64,000 nt of DNA, taken from contig CAWAVG010000003.1 of the NCBI GenBank assembly GCA_963785425.1, positions 496,001-560,000 of the forward strand. The letters run 5' to 3'. The stretch's first letter is position 1. Each line of letters starts with the position of its first letter. The notes below the pieces were generated by a model that searched no databases, was not told the origin of the DNA, and saw only the letters and a list, made by a program, of their open reading frames with translations. Below, piece after piece: positions 26,062 to 34,822 of this stretch. Made by a program: the position numbers and the translations under genes. This DNA is from RYN-133 sp963785425 (lineage in GTDB: Bacteria; Actinomycetota; Actinomycetes; Mycobacteriales; Jatrophihabitantaceae).

Positions 26062-26700
26062 TCACGCGGGTCTGGCGTAGGCGACGAGGTTGTCCTCGTA
26101 GTTTCCGGTCGCGCTGTCGAACGGACCACCGCAGGTGATCAGCACCAGCCGCGGCGCTCCCGCACGTGCGAACACCTGGCCCGGTATCCCGGACGACTTG
26201 GGATACGTGCGTAATGCGGCGATCACGTAATGCACTGTCCGGCCGGGCTCCACGATCGAAACCCGGTCGCCGGGACGGGCTGTCGCCACGGCGGCGAGCG
26301 CTCCGGTGACCCCGGCGTAATTGACGTGGCCAACGACGACCACGGTGCCGTGGGCGGCACCCGGCGCGGCGCCGCCTGTCCACCAGCCGACGCGACGCGG
26401 GTCGAGCGGGATCTGCATGACGCCGCTGCGCACCCGTACCCGGTCGATCCGCGCGGTCGCGGCAGCGAAGCGCAATGTCGATCCGTGCGGCACCGTCTCA
26501 TGTCGTGTGCGCGCCCGCGACGCACCGCGCGGCGCAGCCTGCGGTTCATTCGCGCCCGGCACCCGGCCGACGTCGACCACCGGCACCGGGGCGGCGCGCG
26601 TTGCCGCCGGGGCAGCGCGCTGGACTGCCAACACGACGGCCGCGGCGGCCAGCGCGACCCCGACGGCGATGCAGGCAGCCGGCAGCGCGCGTCGTGTCAC
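26062..26700 (-). CDS. Class F sortase
   Basis: 212 residues: N-terminal membrane anchor (~8-26), Pro/Arg linker, then the sortase barrel. The catalytic His lies in VVVVGHVNYAG and the catalytic Cys in LVLITCGGPFD. The C terminus NYEDNLVAYA is typical of class F. Sortases cleave a sorting motif in surface proteins and attach them to a cell-wall or protein amine. The start is GTG 26700, overlapping the stop of the upstream wall-anchor-like gene (GTGA), which makes that protein a likely substrate or partner. Confidence 0.9.
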   Translation of the reverse strand: MTRRALPAACIAVGVALAAAAVVLAVQRAAPAATRAAPVPVVDVGRVPGANEPQAAPRGASRARTRHETVPHGSTLRFAAATARIDRVRVRSGVMQIPLDPRRVGWWTGGAAPGAAHGTVVVVGHVNYAGVTGALAAVATARPGDRVSIVEPGRTVHYVIAALRTYPKSSGIPGQVFARAGAPRLVLITCGGPFDSATGNYEDNLVAYARPA

Positions 26701-27044
26701 GAGCGTCGTCGCACCGCCGCCACCACGCCCCCGCTCGCCACGGCGACGCCCGCGGCGAACAGCGCAGCGATCTCGATCGACGTCAGCGAGTCGTACGTCG
26801 GTGCGACGCTGACATGGCCGGCGGGCACCGCGACGACCGGCGCCGGTGTACCCCCCGTCCGCGGCGGGGCGAAGCTCGCTGACGGCCGCGGCGCCTGGGA
26901 CGGAGCGGCCGGACGGCTCGAGGGCGCGACGGTCGACGTGGGCGTGGGTTTCGGCGCGGCAGCAGCAGCGGACGTCCCGCCGATCAGCGCGAAGGCGAGG
27001 ACGCCGCCCGCAGCAACGGCGACGACGAGGCGATGGCTTGGCAC
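26697..27044 (-). CDS. Small secreted Pro-rich protein with C-terminal anchor, coupled to sortase
   Basis: 115 residues from GTG 27044, chosen because a Shine-Dalgarno (GGGAGAG) precedes it and a signal peptide follows (SHRLVVAVAAGGVLAFALIG, cleavage after TSAAAAA). The middle is Pro/Ser/Thr-rich. The C terminus has a hydrophobic helix (IEIAALFAAGVAVASGGVVAAV) and an Arg tail (RRRS), the layout of a sortase substrate. No LPxTG is visible; the segment before the helix is VSVAPTYDSLTS. It may use an unusual sorting signal or simply be a membrane-anchored partner of the sortase. Confidence 0.75.
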   Translation of the reverse strand: MPSHRLVVAVAAGGVLAFALIGGTSAAAAAPKPTPTSTVAPSSRPAAPSQAPRPSASFAPPRTGGTPAPVVAVPAGHVSVAPTYDSLTSIEIAALFAAGVAVASGGVVAAVRRRS

Positions 27045-27105
27045 AAGACTCTCCCGGAGGACGGTCGGCCGTCCCTTGGTCGGCCGATCCCTACCTTCAT
27101 GCGCC
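27045..27105 (-). repeat. Tandem CGGCCGACC repeats upstream of the wall-anchor gene
   Basis: On the minus strand the 61-nt gap contains CGGCCGACC twice with a 6-nt spacer (period 15). It lies directly upstream of the Shine-Dalgarno of the small anchor protein. It could be a binding site for a regulator. Confidence 0.35.
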
Positions 27106-27615
27106 TCAGGGCGATTGTGTTGCACGGGGGCCCTGCCGAGGTGCGGCAGGCGGGCGGTAGGGCACTGAGGGGGAGCGCAGGGTGGGCGCCCCCGGGTGGG
27201 GTCGGCCGAGCCGGCCCGTGGGCACGATCGACATCGAAGGCGACGTCGACCCTGCCGTGCTCGGCTGCGGCCGATCAGTACGTCCGGCCGTCGGGTGGCG
27301 GTGCGGTACCGGGCGCGTCGACGGCGGGGTCCGGGCCGGCGTCGGCGACGCCGTCGGTCGGGACGTCACCCGGCCGCCCGGTGCGATCGGTGTCGGCACG
27401 GGCGCATGCTGGTGTTCCGGGCCGGTCAGCACGCGCGGGGCGATGCCGATGACCGCGACGGCGGCGGCCGCCACCAGCGCCTGGACGGCTGTGCGTCGAC
27501 GGGTGCGTGCGCGGCGCGCGGCCAACGTGCGCAGTGTCGGTCCGGACAGGTCGCTGTCGACCTTGTCGGCCTGGTCGGTCAGCACGGCGCGCAGCCGCTG
27601 CTCGAGATCAGGCAT
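27106..27615 (-). CDS. Anti-sigma-like membrane protein of the second SigE pair
   Basis: 169 residues. The N-terminal cytoplasmic part (LEQRLRAVLTDQADKVDSDLSGPTLRTLAARRARTRRR) is followed by one membrane span (~44-60, LVAAAAVAVIGIAP) and a ~105-residue extracytoplasmic tail rich in Pro, Thr and Arg with no fold recognised. ATG 27615 overlaps the sigma stop by 8 nt. It probably tethers or responds for the cognate sigma factor. The low-complexity tail is unusual compared with the folded domain of the other pair. Confidence 0.72.
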   Translation of the reverse strand: MPDLEQRLRAVLTDQADKVDSDLSGPTLRTLAARRARTRRRTAVQALVAAAAVAVIGIAPRVLTGPEHQHAPVPTPIAPGGRVTSRPTASPTPARTPPSTRPVPHRHPTAGRTDRPQPSTAGSTSPSMSIVPTGRLGRPHPGAPTLRSPSVPYRPPAAPRQGPRATQSP

Positions 27616-28120
27616 CGTGCACCCCGGTCACCGGCGCGATTGCGGTCCGCAGGCTCGCCAGACCACGGCTGATGTTTCCCCGCACGGTCGCCGGACGGCA
27701 GCCGAGCGCTCCGCCGATCTCCGCGTCGTCGAGCCCTGCGTAGAAGCGCAGCACCACCGCGGCACGCTGCTGGCGCGGCAGCTGTTGCACGCGCGCCCAC
27801 AACTCCGGATCGGACGTGTCGTGCCACGGGTCGACGGTCTGCTCGGCCAGCACCGCGTCGGGCACGACCCGGATGTGCCGCGTCGACCACCTCCGGCGCC
27901 ACGACAGGAACTCGTTGGTGACGCAGCGGCGCACGTAGGGCAGCGGATCGGCCAGCGAACCCCACCGCGGGTAGAGCCGGATCAGCACGTCCTGCACGAG
28001 GTCCTCGCCCTGCGCGACCGATCCCGACAGCAGCGCGGCGATGCGCACGAGACCGGTGCGGTGTTCTGCGACAAAGCGGTCGAACGCGGCGTCGGTCTCG
28101 CGCCGCGTGTCGCCGCCCAT
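27608..28120 (-). CDS. SigE-family ECF sigma factor (second)
   Basis: 170 residues from ATG 28120 (GGDTRRETDAAFDRFVAEHRTGL); a longer reading from 28210 is possible but not family-like. Region 2 is LVQDVLIRLYPRWGSL with PYVRRCVTNEFLSWRRRW. Region 4 is LPRQQRAAVVLRFYAGLDDAEIGGALGCRPATVRGNISRGLASLR. It is the same ECF type as the gene ending at 25458. It heads the minus-strand block of sigma, anti-sigma, anchor protein and sortase, suggesting it controls surface-protein anchoring. Confidence 0.9.
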   Translation of the reverse strand: MGGDTRRETDAAFDRFVAEHRTGLVRIAALLSGSVAQGEDLVQDVLIRLYPRWGSLADPLPYVRRCVTNEFLSWRRRWSTRHIRVVPDAVLAEQTVDPWHDTSDPELWARVQQLPRQQRAAVVLRFYAGLDDAEIGGALGCRPATVRGNISRGLASLRTAIAPVTGVHDA

Positions 28121-28223
28121 CGCCCTGCCTTCGTCCCGAAGGTGCTCATCGGCCTCGCGCTCGCGCTCGAGGTACAGCTCGCCCGTCACGTTTCTACACG
28201 CCGCCCGCACGCCGTCTGTTGCA

Positions 28224-28238
28224 TATTGAGACGCAATA
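28224..28238. promoter_or_regulatory. TATTG/CAATA inverted repeat in the divergent promoter region
   Basis: TATTG-AGACG-CAATA lies between the divergent second sigma gene and the 768-residue secreted-protein gene. Its AT content is high against the surroundings, and it may hold -10 elements or an operator for both directions. Confidence 0.4.
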
Positions 28239-28323
28239 CGTCACGCGGGCCTGACACCGACTCGCGGGCGATCACATTGGCGGTTACGGTCCGGCAGTCA
28301 CGACGAGGATCGCAGGGGGACCC

Positions 28324-30630
28324 ATGCACCGTCGCACGGCTTACGAACTAGCGCTGACCGCAGGCGTGGCAACGGTTGCGCTGGTGGCCCTGGTGTCATC
28401 GCAGTTGGTCGACGCCACCGCGGGCCCTGCGCATCCGCTGTCGCGGACCGCGCAGGCTCCGCGCCACCCCCGGGCCGACGCGGTCACCCCCGCGCACGCC
28501 ACCACCGCAGCACTGCGTTTCTCGCACATGGTGATCGTCGACGAGCAGCGTCCGGGCAACGAGCCTGACGTGAAGGTGAACCCGACCGGCCAGATCTTCT
28601 CGAGCGAGCCATTCGGATTCTCAACGGCCAGCAGTTTCCTGTGGCGCTCCGGCGACCACGGGCGCAGCTATCAGCTCGTGCCGGGCAACATCGGCACCGG
28701 CAAACCCAGCACCTGCGCCGGAGGCGGTGACACCGACCTCTACATCGACCCGTCCAACGCGCTGTACTTCTCCGACCTGCAGGGTCTGACGAACATCTCG
28801 AACAGCGTCAGCACCGATGGTGGCAAGACCTTCAAGACGACGTGCTCAGGTGCACCCAACAGCCCGGTCGACCGAATGTGGTTCGCCGCAAAGGGGAATC
28901 TGAAGAAGGGCAACCTGAAGCTCTATCAGGACTACGACCAGACCGGGACGTCGGCCGGCACGGACAACCCCGGCGGGAACCAGCTGGTCGAGACCGTATC
29001 GACCGACGGCACGACGTTCCTGCCGGTGCTCAACACGAACGTGAACGGCACCGACTGTGCCGGGACTGCCCCCAACTGCGTCACCGACAACGAGGGCATC
29101 TCGGGTAACCAGGTCGTCGACCCCCGCACCGGCAACGTGTTCATCGCGCACACCACCATCAACGGCGCGTCGTCCAGCACGCCCGGCGTGCAGGTCAGCG
29201 AAGGGCGGATCAGCTTCGCCGGTGCATCGGCAACCGGCGTGTGGCGCGAGAGCCCGAACCTGGACGGAGCGCTGTGCCCGAACACGCAGAACACCTGCGT
29301 CGACTCGGCGAAGAACCCGACCGAACTCGCGGGTGAGAACTTCGCCAGCATCGCCCGCGACAGCGCGGGTTATCTGTACGTCACGTTCACCGCCGGGCCG
29401 CTCGACCACAACGCCAACAGCGCGAACCTCGGTCAGCTGACGCAGGCCGAGCAGATCTACGTCGTGCGGTCACGCACACCCGCCACGATGACCAACCCTG
29501 CGTCCGTGACGTGGTCGAAGCCGATCCGCATAACTGGTCCGTCCCGGGGCATCAGTGGCGGCACGAACACCTTCCCGTGGATCACCGCCGGCTCGCGCGG
29601 CCGCGTCGCCGTGGCCTGGTACCACACCAGCGAGCGGTCGGAGCACGGCTCGTGTGCCAAGACGCAGCACTGCCCGGTCTACGGGGCGTCGCAACTGGCG
29701 CACGCCGAATGGACGGTGCAGAGCGCGCAGGCCCTGAACGCGACGGCAGCCGACCCGAACTGGCGCCGAGCGACTGTCAGCGACGGTCCGGTGAAATACG
29801 GCAGCATCTGTACCAACGGCATCGGCTGCGCAACCGGCGGCGACCGCAGCCTCGGCGACTTCCTGCAGGTCGCGCCCGACCGGCAAGGCGCAATGCTCGT
29901 CACCTACGTCGACGACACCAGCGCCAACGTGCAGGGCGGTGAGGACACCGGGCCCGAGGTGATCAGCCGCCAGATCGCCGGGCCGAGCCTCTACGTCGGG
30001 CATCAGGTCACGCTCAACGGCGGCCCGGGTCTCGCGTCCGGCGGCGTGAGCGACCAGCGCGGCGACGCGGACTATTCGGCCAACGGAACGCGGGTCTTCG
30101 CTGACAAGAACGGTGGCTCACAACTCGACCTGCGCGGAGCGTCGATCAGTCAACCGCGCGGCAAGCCTTACGTCGTCGCACAATTGCACCTGCGCAGCCT
30201 GTCCTCGCTGGCCGGGAGCCCGAAACTCGGCGGCCCCGACGTCAGCTGGATGCTGCGCTGGACTCAACTGCACCGCGGACACGCCGGCAACGGAACGATC
30301 TACTACGTCGGTGCCGACAACGGCGGCGGAGCGTCCGGAACAAAACCGACGTTCTTCTTCGGCACGACCAGTTGCATTCCCGCGAACAACCCCGAGGAGC
30401 ACTGCAAGTTCCTCACGTATCCGCAGACAACGACGATCCACGGACGGTTGCTGACCAAACGGGGCCTGATCCGCTTGCAGATCCCACGGGCGGCGGCGCA
30501 CCTGCACCGCAGCGTGCGGTTGCGCTCGGTCACCGCATTCACCGCAACTGCGGCAGCTCCGCAGTCGGCGACGACGATCTTCAACCTGATCGACGCCGCA
30601 GCGCCGTTCGATGTGACGATCCGGCGTTAG
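28324..30630 (+). CDS. Large secreted sialidase/BNR-like protein
   Basis: 768 residues. An N-terminal membrane or signal segment (~8-30, ELALTAGVATVALVALVSSQ) precedes a long Ala/Pro linker. The mature part has repeated propeller-like units: SSFLWRSGDHGRSYQL, ISNSVSTDGGKTF, QLVETVSTDGTTF. These are Asp-box-like SxDxGxTF motifs seen in sialidase/BNR beta-propellers. Paired cysteines (NGTDCAGTAPNC; CPNTQNTCVD) suggest disulfides outside the cell. No catalytic site is identified. RBS AGGGGGA precedes ATG 28324. It is divergent from the sigma-sortase block. Confidence 0.75.
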   Translation: MHRRTAYELALTAGVATVALVALVSSQLVDATAGPAHPLSRTAQAPRHPRADAVTPAHATTAALRFSHMVIVDEQRPGNEPDVKVNPTGQIFSSEPFGFSTASSFLWRSGDHGRSYQLVPGNIGTGKPSTCAGGGDTDLYIDPSNALYFSDLQGLTNISNSVSTDGGKTFKTTCSGAPNSPVDRMWFAAKGNLKKGNLKLYQDYDQTGTSAGTDNPGGNQLVETVSTDGTTFLPVLNTNVNGTDCAGTAPNCVTDNEGISGNQVVDPRTGNVFIAHTTINGASSSTPGVQVSEGRISFAGASATGVWRESPNLDGALCPNTQNTCVDSAKNPTELAGENFASIARDSAGYLYVTFTAGPLDHNANSANLGQLTQAEQIYVVRSRTPATMTNPASVTWSKPIRITGPSRGISGGTNTFPWITAGSRGRVAVAWYHTSERSEHGSCAKTQHCPVYGASQLAHAEWTVQSAQALNATAADPNWRRATVSDGPVKYGSICTNGIGCATGGDRSLGDFLQVAPDRQGAMLVTYVDDTSANVQGGEDTGPEVISRQIAGPSLYVGHQVTLNGGPGLASGGVSDQRGDADYSANGTRVFADKNGGSQLDLRGASISQPRGKPYVVAQLHLRSLSSLAGSPKLGGPDVSWMLRWTQLHRGHAGNGTIYYVGADNGGGASGTKPTFFFGTTSCIPANNPEEHCKFLTYPQTTTIHGRLLTKRGLIRLQIPRAAAHLHRSVRLRSVTAFTATAAAPQSATTIFNLIDAAAPFDVTIRR

Positions 30631-30663
30631 CCCTGTGTCGGTTCGTCGTGCGAAGCTGCGCAC

Positions 30664-31062
30664 ATGGCATCCCGTACGGCGAACTTCTGCATCGACGCGC
30701 ACGACACGCTGGCACAGGCTCGGTGGTGGGCGCAGGTGCTCGACGACTTCGTCCCCGACCCCGACGACGCCGGCCTCGACGATCCCGACGAGACCGGGCT
30801 GATAGGGCCGGCCGGCCGATCATTGTTGTTCCTGCGCGTCCCCGAGGCCAAGACGGTGAAGAACCGCATGCACATGTGCCTGCGTCCCGTCGACCGCTCG
30901 CGCGACGAGGAGGTCCAGCGGCTGCTCGGGCTCGGCGCCACGATGGTCGACGATCTGCGCGACGGTGACACGAAGGGGTGGGCCGTGCTGGCCGATCCCG
31001 AAGGCAACGAGTTCTGCGTGCTGACCACGCAGGCGGACGCCGCCGGCGTCACGCTAGCGTGA
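30664..31062 (+). CDS. VOC (glyoxalase-like) protein
   Basis: 132 residues. A single VOC module: NFCIDAHDTLAQARWWAQVLD at the N terminus and WAVLADPEGNEFCVL at the C terminus, which are classic ends of the glyoxalase-like_6 type. It is about half the size of true glyoxalase dimers and probably works as a homodimer. Ligand unknown. The start ATG 30664 lacks a Shine-Dalgarno; GAAGCT lies 6 nt upstream. Confidence 0.82.
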   Translation: MASRTANFCIDAHDTLAQARWWAQVLDDFVPDPDDAGLDDPDETGLIGPAGRSLLFLRVPEAKTVKNRMHMCLRPVDRSRDEEVQRLLGLGATMVDDLRDGDTKGWAVLADPEGNEFCVLTTQADAAGVTLA

Positions 31063-31067
31063 CGGGT

Positions 31068-31256
31068 ATGCAGCCGGCCCGGATTCTCTACGTGCCCTAC
31101 CGCATCGCCCGGTTGCCGCTCGCCGCGGTCGACCGGCGCCTGACGCGGTATCTGGGCAGCTCGTCACCGCTACGCGCCGTCAGCAAGGCGACGCTGAGCA
31201 CGGTCGACCGGGCCGCGGCCGCGGTGTTCGACGAAGCCCCGTTGCGCCTGGAGTAA
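31068..31256 (+). CDS. Small conserved-looking basic protein
   Basis: 62 residues from ATG 31068. The N terminus is QPARILYVPYRIARLPLAAVDRRL, and the rest is helical with Arg and Ala. TAGCGT at 31055-31060 is 7 nt upstream, giving the leaderless spacing. It has no signal peptide or known motif. It may be a small membrane-associated or regulatory protein; the evidence for a real gene is codon pattern and start context only. Confidence 0.6.
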   Translation: MQPARILYVPYRIARLPLAAVDRRLTRYLGSSSPLRAVSKATLSTVDRAAAAVFDEAPLRLE

Positions 31257-31649
31257 ACGGCGCTCAGGTGCGAAGCGACCAAGGGCGACACACCGAATCG
31301 GTCCGAGAGCGGTAACAGAACCTCTGGTCGGCGGACGCCGCGACGATGATGCCGCAGTGGACACCAGTGTGTGGGTGCCGCCCGGTGATCTCCTTTGTGC
31401 TTGGCACGCAGTCGGTCACGGGGGAAACCGATGCACGGTCGATGCGGCCGCCCGAGCGGATAGCCGATGCGAGCCGACGACGAACGCCCCACTCGGACGA
31501 CTTCGTCCTGTCACCCAGCTACGCCCTCACCTGCGGTCCGTCGTCAGGACGCGTGTCGAAGCATGGCGGAACCTGTGACTTGAAAATCCCCTTCTGCAGC
31601 AAGGGATTGTCTCTCGAAACTGTCAGACCCTGGTCGTAGTGTGCGGGTT
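31257..31649 (+). other. Non-coding region upstream of the decayed HNH gene
   Basis: No credible gene in either strand. 31585-31608 is an imperfect palindrome centred on CTGCAG (AATCCC ... GGGATT). TAGTGT at 31637-31642 lies 7 nt before the HNH gene's GTG. The palindrome and the CTGTCAGACC that follows form a leader that recurs upstream of DUF222/HNH genes in actinobacteria, as far as I recall. Confidence 0.5.
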
Positions 31650-32446
31650 GTGGCGAGGAAGATCGAGCGGTTGTTGCGGGTGGATCCTGCGGCGTGTTCG
31701 CGTGATCAGCAGTTCGAGATGCTTGCCGAACTGGCTCGGTTGCGGGCGCGTGTTGATGCGCGGACGCGAGCGGTTCCTCGCCGCGGTTCACGACCCAGGC
31801 GATGCTCATGATTGGGCGCGCGATGAGGTGGCGTGTGAGCTGCGGTGGTCACCGGACTACGCGAAGACGCGGCTGATGCAGGCCACCCAGGTGGTGGACC
31901 GCTGCCGCGGCTGCTGGAGCTGCACGAGCGCGCCGAGGCGATGTATGCCCGGCTGACCGAGCTGGCCAAGGGCATTGACGACACCCGCACCATGGACCAG
32001 AAACGAGCCGACACCCTGCGTGACCTCGTCCTCGGCCGCACGACTGCGGGAACACCCGCGCGTGGGATGCGGCTGCAGCTCCTGATGCCCCAGGCGACCG
32101 CCGACGGGACCAGTGACGCGCCGGGTGAGCTGGCCGGCTACGGCCCGAACGCCGGTTCCCCTCCGCCGCCCAGGGGCGCTGGGTCACCGCCCAGCACCCC
32201 ACCTGCCGGTTCCCCGGCTGCAACCGCCGCGCCACCCGCTGCGAAGCCGACCACATCGTCGCGTTCAACGGCCGCAACACCGTGATCGCGAACCTCCAAC
32301 CCTTGTGTTCGCGGCACCATCACTGCAAACACGACGCCGGCTGGCAAGTGTCCCGCGACGATGACGACACCACCTGGTGGACCTCACCCACTACCGGACG
32401 CACGTTCAGCAAACCGCGCGACGAGTTGCCTTCCGCCGATCCGTAG
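31650..32446 (+). pseudogene. DUF222/HNH endonuclease, frameshifted and internally deleted
   Basis: Member of the 13E12-repeat type DUF222 plus HNH family, usually ~400-450 residues. The N terminus (KIERLLRVDPAACSRDQQFEMLAELARLRARVDA), DUF222 core (FLAAVHDPGDAHDWARDEVACELRWSPDYAKTRL; LLELHERAEAMYARLTEL) and HNH end (CRFPGCNRRATRCEADHI, LCSRHHHCKHDAGWQV) lie in different frames. At least three frame changes are required. The segment between the DUF222 end (ELAGYGP) and the HNH motif is much shorter than normal, so an internal deletion is likely. These genes are multicopy and often decay. Confidence 0.85.
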
Positions 32447-32467
32447 CCGACGCTGCGGTCGTAAAAC

Positions 32468-33661
32468 CTAGAAGTTGCCGCGCAGCGCCTGCTCACGCTC
32501 GATGGCCTCGAACAGCGCCTGGAAATTGCCCTTGCCGAACCCGAGCGAGCCGTGCCGTTCGATGAACTCGAAGAACACTGTCGGGCGGTCTCCCACCGGC
32601 TTGGTGAAGATCTGCAGCAGGTACCCGTCCTCGTCGCGGTCGACGAGGATGTCGCGCTGCTGCAGCTCCTCGATCGGCACGCGCACATCGCCGATCCGCG
32701 AGCGCAGCTTCGGATCCTCGTAGTAGGTCGACGGCGTGGCGAGGAACTCCACGCCGCGCGCCAGCAGGGCGTCGACCGTGCGCACGATGTCGTCGGTGGC
32801 CAACGCCACGTGCTGCGCGCCGGCACCGCGGTAGTAATCGAGATACTCGTCGATCTGGCTCTTCTTCTTGCCGATCGCCGGCTCGTTCAGCGGGAACTTC
32901 ACGCGGTGGTTGCCGCTGGCGACCACCTTGCTCATCAGCGCCGAGTACTCCGTCGCGATGTCGTCGCCGATGAACTCGGCCATGTTCGTGAAACCCATGA
33001 CGCGGTTGTAGAACTCGACCCACTCGTCCATGTGGCCGAGCTCGACGTTGCCGACCACGTGGTCGACCGCCTGGAACACGCGCTCCTGCGGCGTGATCGT
33101 GGAGGTGCGCGCCACATAGCCGGGCAGGTACGGACCGGAGTACTTCGAGCGGTCGACCAGCGTGTGCCTGGTGTCGCCATAGGTCGCGATCGCCGCGAGA
33201 CGCACCGTCCCGTGCTCATCGGAGATGTCGTGCGGCTCCTCGAGCACCCTTGCGCCGACCGAGCGCGCGTGCGCAATGCAGCGGTCGACGTCGGGCACCT
33301 CGAGGGCGATGTCGCTGATGCCATCTCCGTGCTCGGCCACGCGCTGGACCAACGGGCTGTCCGGCTCGACCGGGCCGTTGAGCACGAAGCGGGCCGCGCC
33401 GCTGTCGAGCACGAACGAATGGTGGTCGCGCAGCCCCGTCGCGGGACCGGCGTACGCGACGAGTTGCATGCCGTAGACCAGCTGGTAGTACGCGGCGGCC
33501 TGGGTGGCGTTGCCGACCGTCCAGACGAGCGCGTCCCAGCCGGTGATCGGGAACGGGTCGTTGGTGGCGTCGTACTCGACGAGGCCGATGAGCTGGGTGA
33601 GTTGCGTCAGGCTCAGATTCGCGAGCCGCTCCTGGTCGGTGAGGGTCTGCTCCAGCGTCAT
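32468..33661 (-). CDS. hppD: 4-hydroxyphenylpyruvate dioxygenase
   Basis: 397 residues, full length. Converts 4-hydroxyphenylpyruvate to homogentisate in tyrosine breakdown. It has two VOC halves. The iron ligands are visible as His in FQAVDHVVGNVE, His in GAQHVALATDD and Glu in VFFEFIERHG. DGYLLQIFTKPVGDRPT is a family signature. ATG 33661 is chosen because TTGGAT lies 6 nt upstream (leaderless). A TTG at 33673 is an alternative. It is divergent from an Lrp/AsnC regulator, which probably controls it. Confidence 0.95.
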   Translation of the reverse strand: MTLEQTLTDQERLANLSLTQLTQLIGLVEYDATNDPFPITGWDALVWTVGNATQAAAYYQLVYGMQLVAYAGPATGLRDHHSFVLDSGAARFVLNGPVEPDSPLVQRVAEHGDGISDIALEVPDVDRCIAHARSVGARVLEEPHDISDEHGTVRLAAIATYGDTRHTLVDRSKYSGPYLPGYVARTSTITPQERVFQAVDHVVGNVELGHMDEWVEFYNRVMGFTNMAEFIGDDIATEYSALMSKVVASGNHRVKFPLNEPAIGKKKSQIDEYLDYYRGAGAQHVALATDDIVRTVDALLARGVEFLATPSTYYEDPKLRSRIGDVRVPIEELQQRDILVDRDEDGYLLQIFTKPVGDRPTVFFEFIERHGSLGFGKGNFQALFEAIEREQALRGNF

Positions 33662-33773
33662 GCCGTCATCCAATTACTGCTGCGCCGACATGGCAAACGG
33701 CGTAGTCCGTGGTGCACAATCGGTCCAATCAGACGACCCGAACCCCGCTTCCGCTGTACAGATTGGCTACATC

Positions 33774-34238
33774 ATGACTTCCCTGGACGAGTTGGACGTG
33801 CGCCTGTTGCGGCTGCTCGACGACCATCCGCGCGCCGGCGTGCTCGAGCTGTCGCGGCTGGCCGGCGTCGCGCGCGCGACCGTCACGTCCCGCATGCAGC
33901 GCTGGGAGCAGGCGGGCATCGTGCGCGGCTACGGGCCGCAGCTCGATCTGGACGCCGCCGGGTTCCCCGTCCAGGCGCTCGCGACGCTCGAGATCGCGCA
34001 GGGCCGGCTGGCCGAGATCGCCGAGTTCCTCGCCGCGCTGCCCGGCGTGATCGAGGCCTACGCCACGACCGGCACCGGAGACGTCGTGTGCCGCCTGGCG
34101 GCTGCGTCCAACAGCCACCTGCAGGAACTGCTGGTCGAGCTCAACGAATCCGAGGCGATCGGGCGATCGACCAGCGTCGTGATCCTGTCGACCCTCGTCG
34201 CGCCGCGGGCGATGCCCCTGCTCGCGTCGGCGCGTTGA
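33774..34238 (+). CDS. Lrp/AsnC-family regulator divergent from hppD
   Basis: 154 residues. An N-terminal winged HTH (DELDVRLLRLLDDHPRAGVLELSRLAGVARATVTSRMQRWEQAGI) is followed by a RAM/ACT-like ligand domain (VQALATLEIAQGRLAEIAEFLAALPGVIEAYATTGTGDVVCRL). Such proteins form octamers or dimers that respond to amino acids. The divergent position from hppD suggests tyrosine or phenylalanine catabolism control. The intergenic spacer has CCAAT and ATTGG as an inverted pair about 38 nt apart, a possible binding site. Confidence 0.9.
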   Translation: MTSLDELDVRLLRLLDDHPRAGVLELSRLAGVARATVTSRMQRWEQAGIVRGYGPQLDLDAAGFPVQALATLEIAQGRLAEIAEFLAALPGVIEAYATTGTGDVVCRLAAASNSHLQELLVELNESEAIGRSTSVVILSTLVAPRAMPLLASAR

Positions 34239-34243
34239 CGCTG

Positions 34244-34822
34244 TCACCGATCAGCGTTCCCGGTTTCGTCGTTCGGGAACAGCAGGAACGCCAACCGCAC
34301 CCGTCGGGCGTCGGGCGGCGGGTTGTCCCGTGGCGCCCCGGCGAGGTCGACCAGGCTGTCCACGATGCGGCGCGCTTCGACTGCCTGCTCCTCGGTCAGC
34401 CACGCCTCGCGGAATGCGACGACGGCGTTGTCGCGCCAGAACGGCTGGTCGGCCATGTGGTCTAGCCAGCGTGCGAGTTCGCCACGCGTCTGATCGAGGT
34501 AGTGCGTCGCGATGTACGCCGTGGCAGCGTCGGCCCCGTGGTCTGGCGGGTCCACGCTCAGGCCCGTACCGGCGCGCTCCCAGCGGCGTTCGCGCCCGTC
34601 GGTGTCGGCATCGGAGTCCGCTTCGCGCACGATCCCCCACTTCGCCAACGCGCGCAGGTGGTAGCTCATCGCGGACGGGCTCAGGCCGGCGATCTCGGCC
34701 GCCTCGGTGGCGGTGATGGTCGCCCGGGCGGTCAGCGCGTCCATCACTGCCAGCCGCGCGGGGTGCGCCAGGGCGCGGATCGCGCGGGCGTCGGTCAGCC
34801 GGACCGGTTCCTCGCTCGCCAC
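34244..34822 (-). CDS. ArsR-type winged-helix regulator
   Basis: 192 residues from GTG 34822, chosen because TACGCT is 6 nt upstream on the minus strand and the HTH begins soon after. The HTH segment ARAIRALAHPARLAVMDALTARATITATEAAEIAGLSPSAMSYHLRALAKWGIV is ArsR/HTH_20-like. The C-terminal ~110 residues are helical (LARWLDHMADQPFWRDNAVVAFREAWLTEEQAVEARRI). No metal-binding cysteines are present. The gene ends 5 nt from the Lrp gene's stop (convergent). Confidence 0.85.
   Translation of the reverse strand: MASEEPVRLTDARAIRALAHPARLAVMDALTARATITATEAAEIAGLSPSAMSYHLRALAKWGIVREADSDADTDGRERRWERAGTGLSVDPPDHGADAATAYIATHYLDQTRGELARWLDHMADQPFWRDNAVVAFREAWLTEEQAVEARRIVDSLVDLAGAPRDNPPPDARRVRLAFLLFPNDETGNADR

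Noticed and set aside
31346..31639. 97-residue open frame before the HNH gene
   Set aside because: No ribosome site, no motif, and it overlaps the HNH promoter; treated as non-coding.
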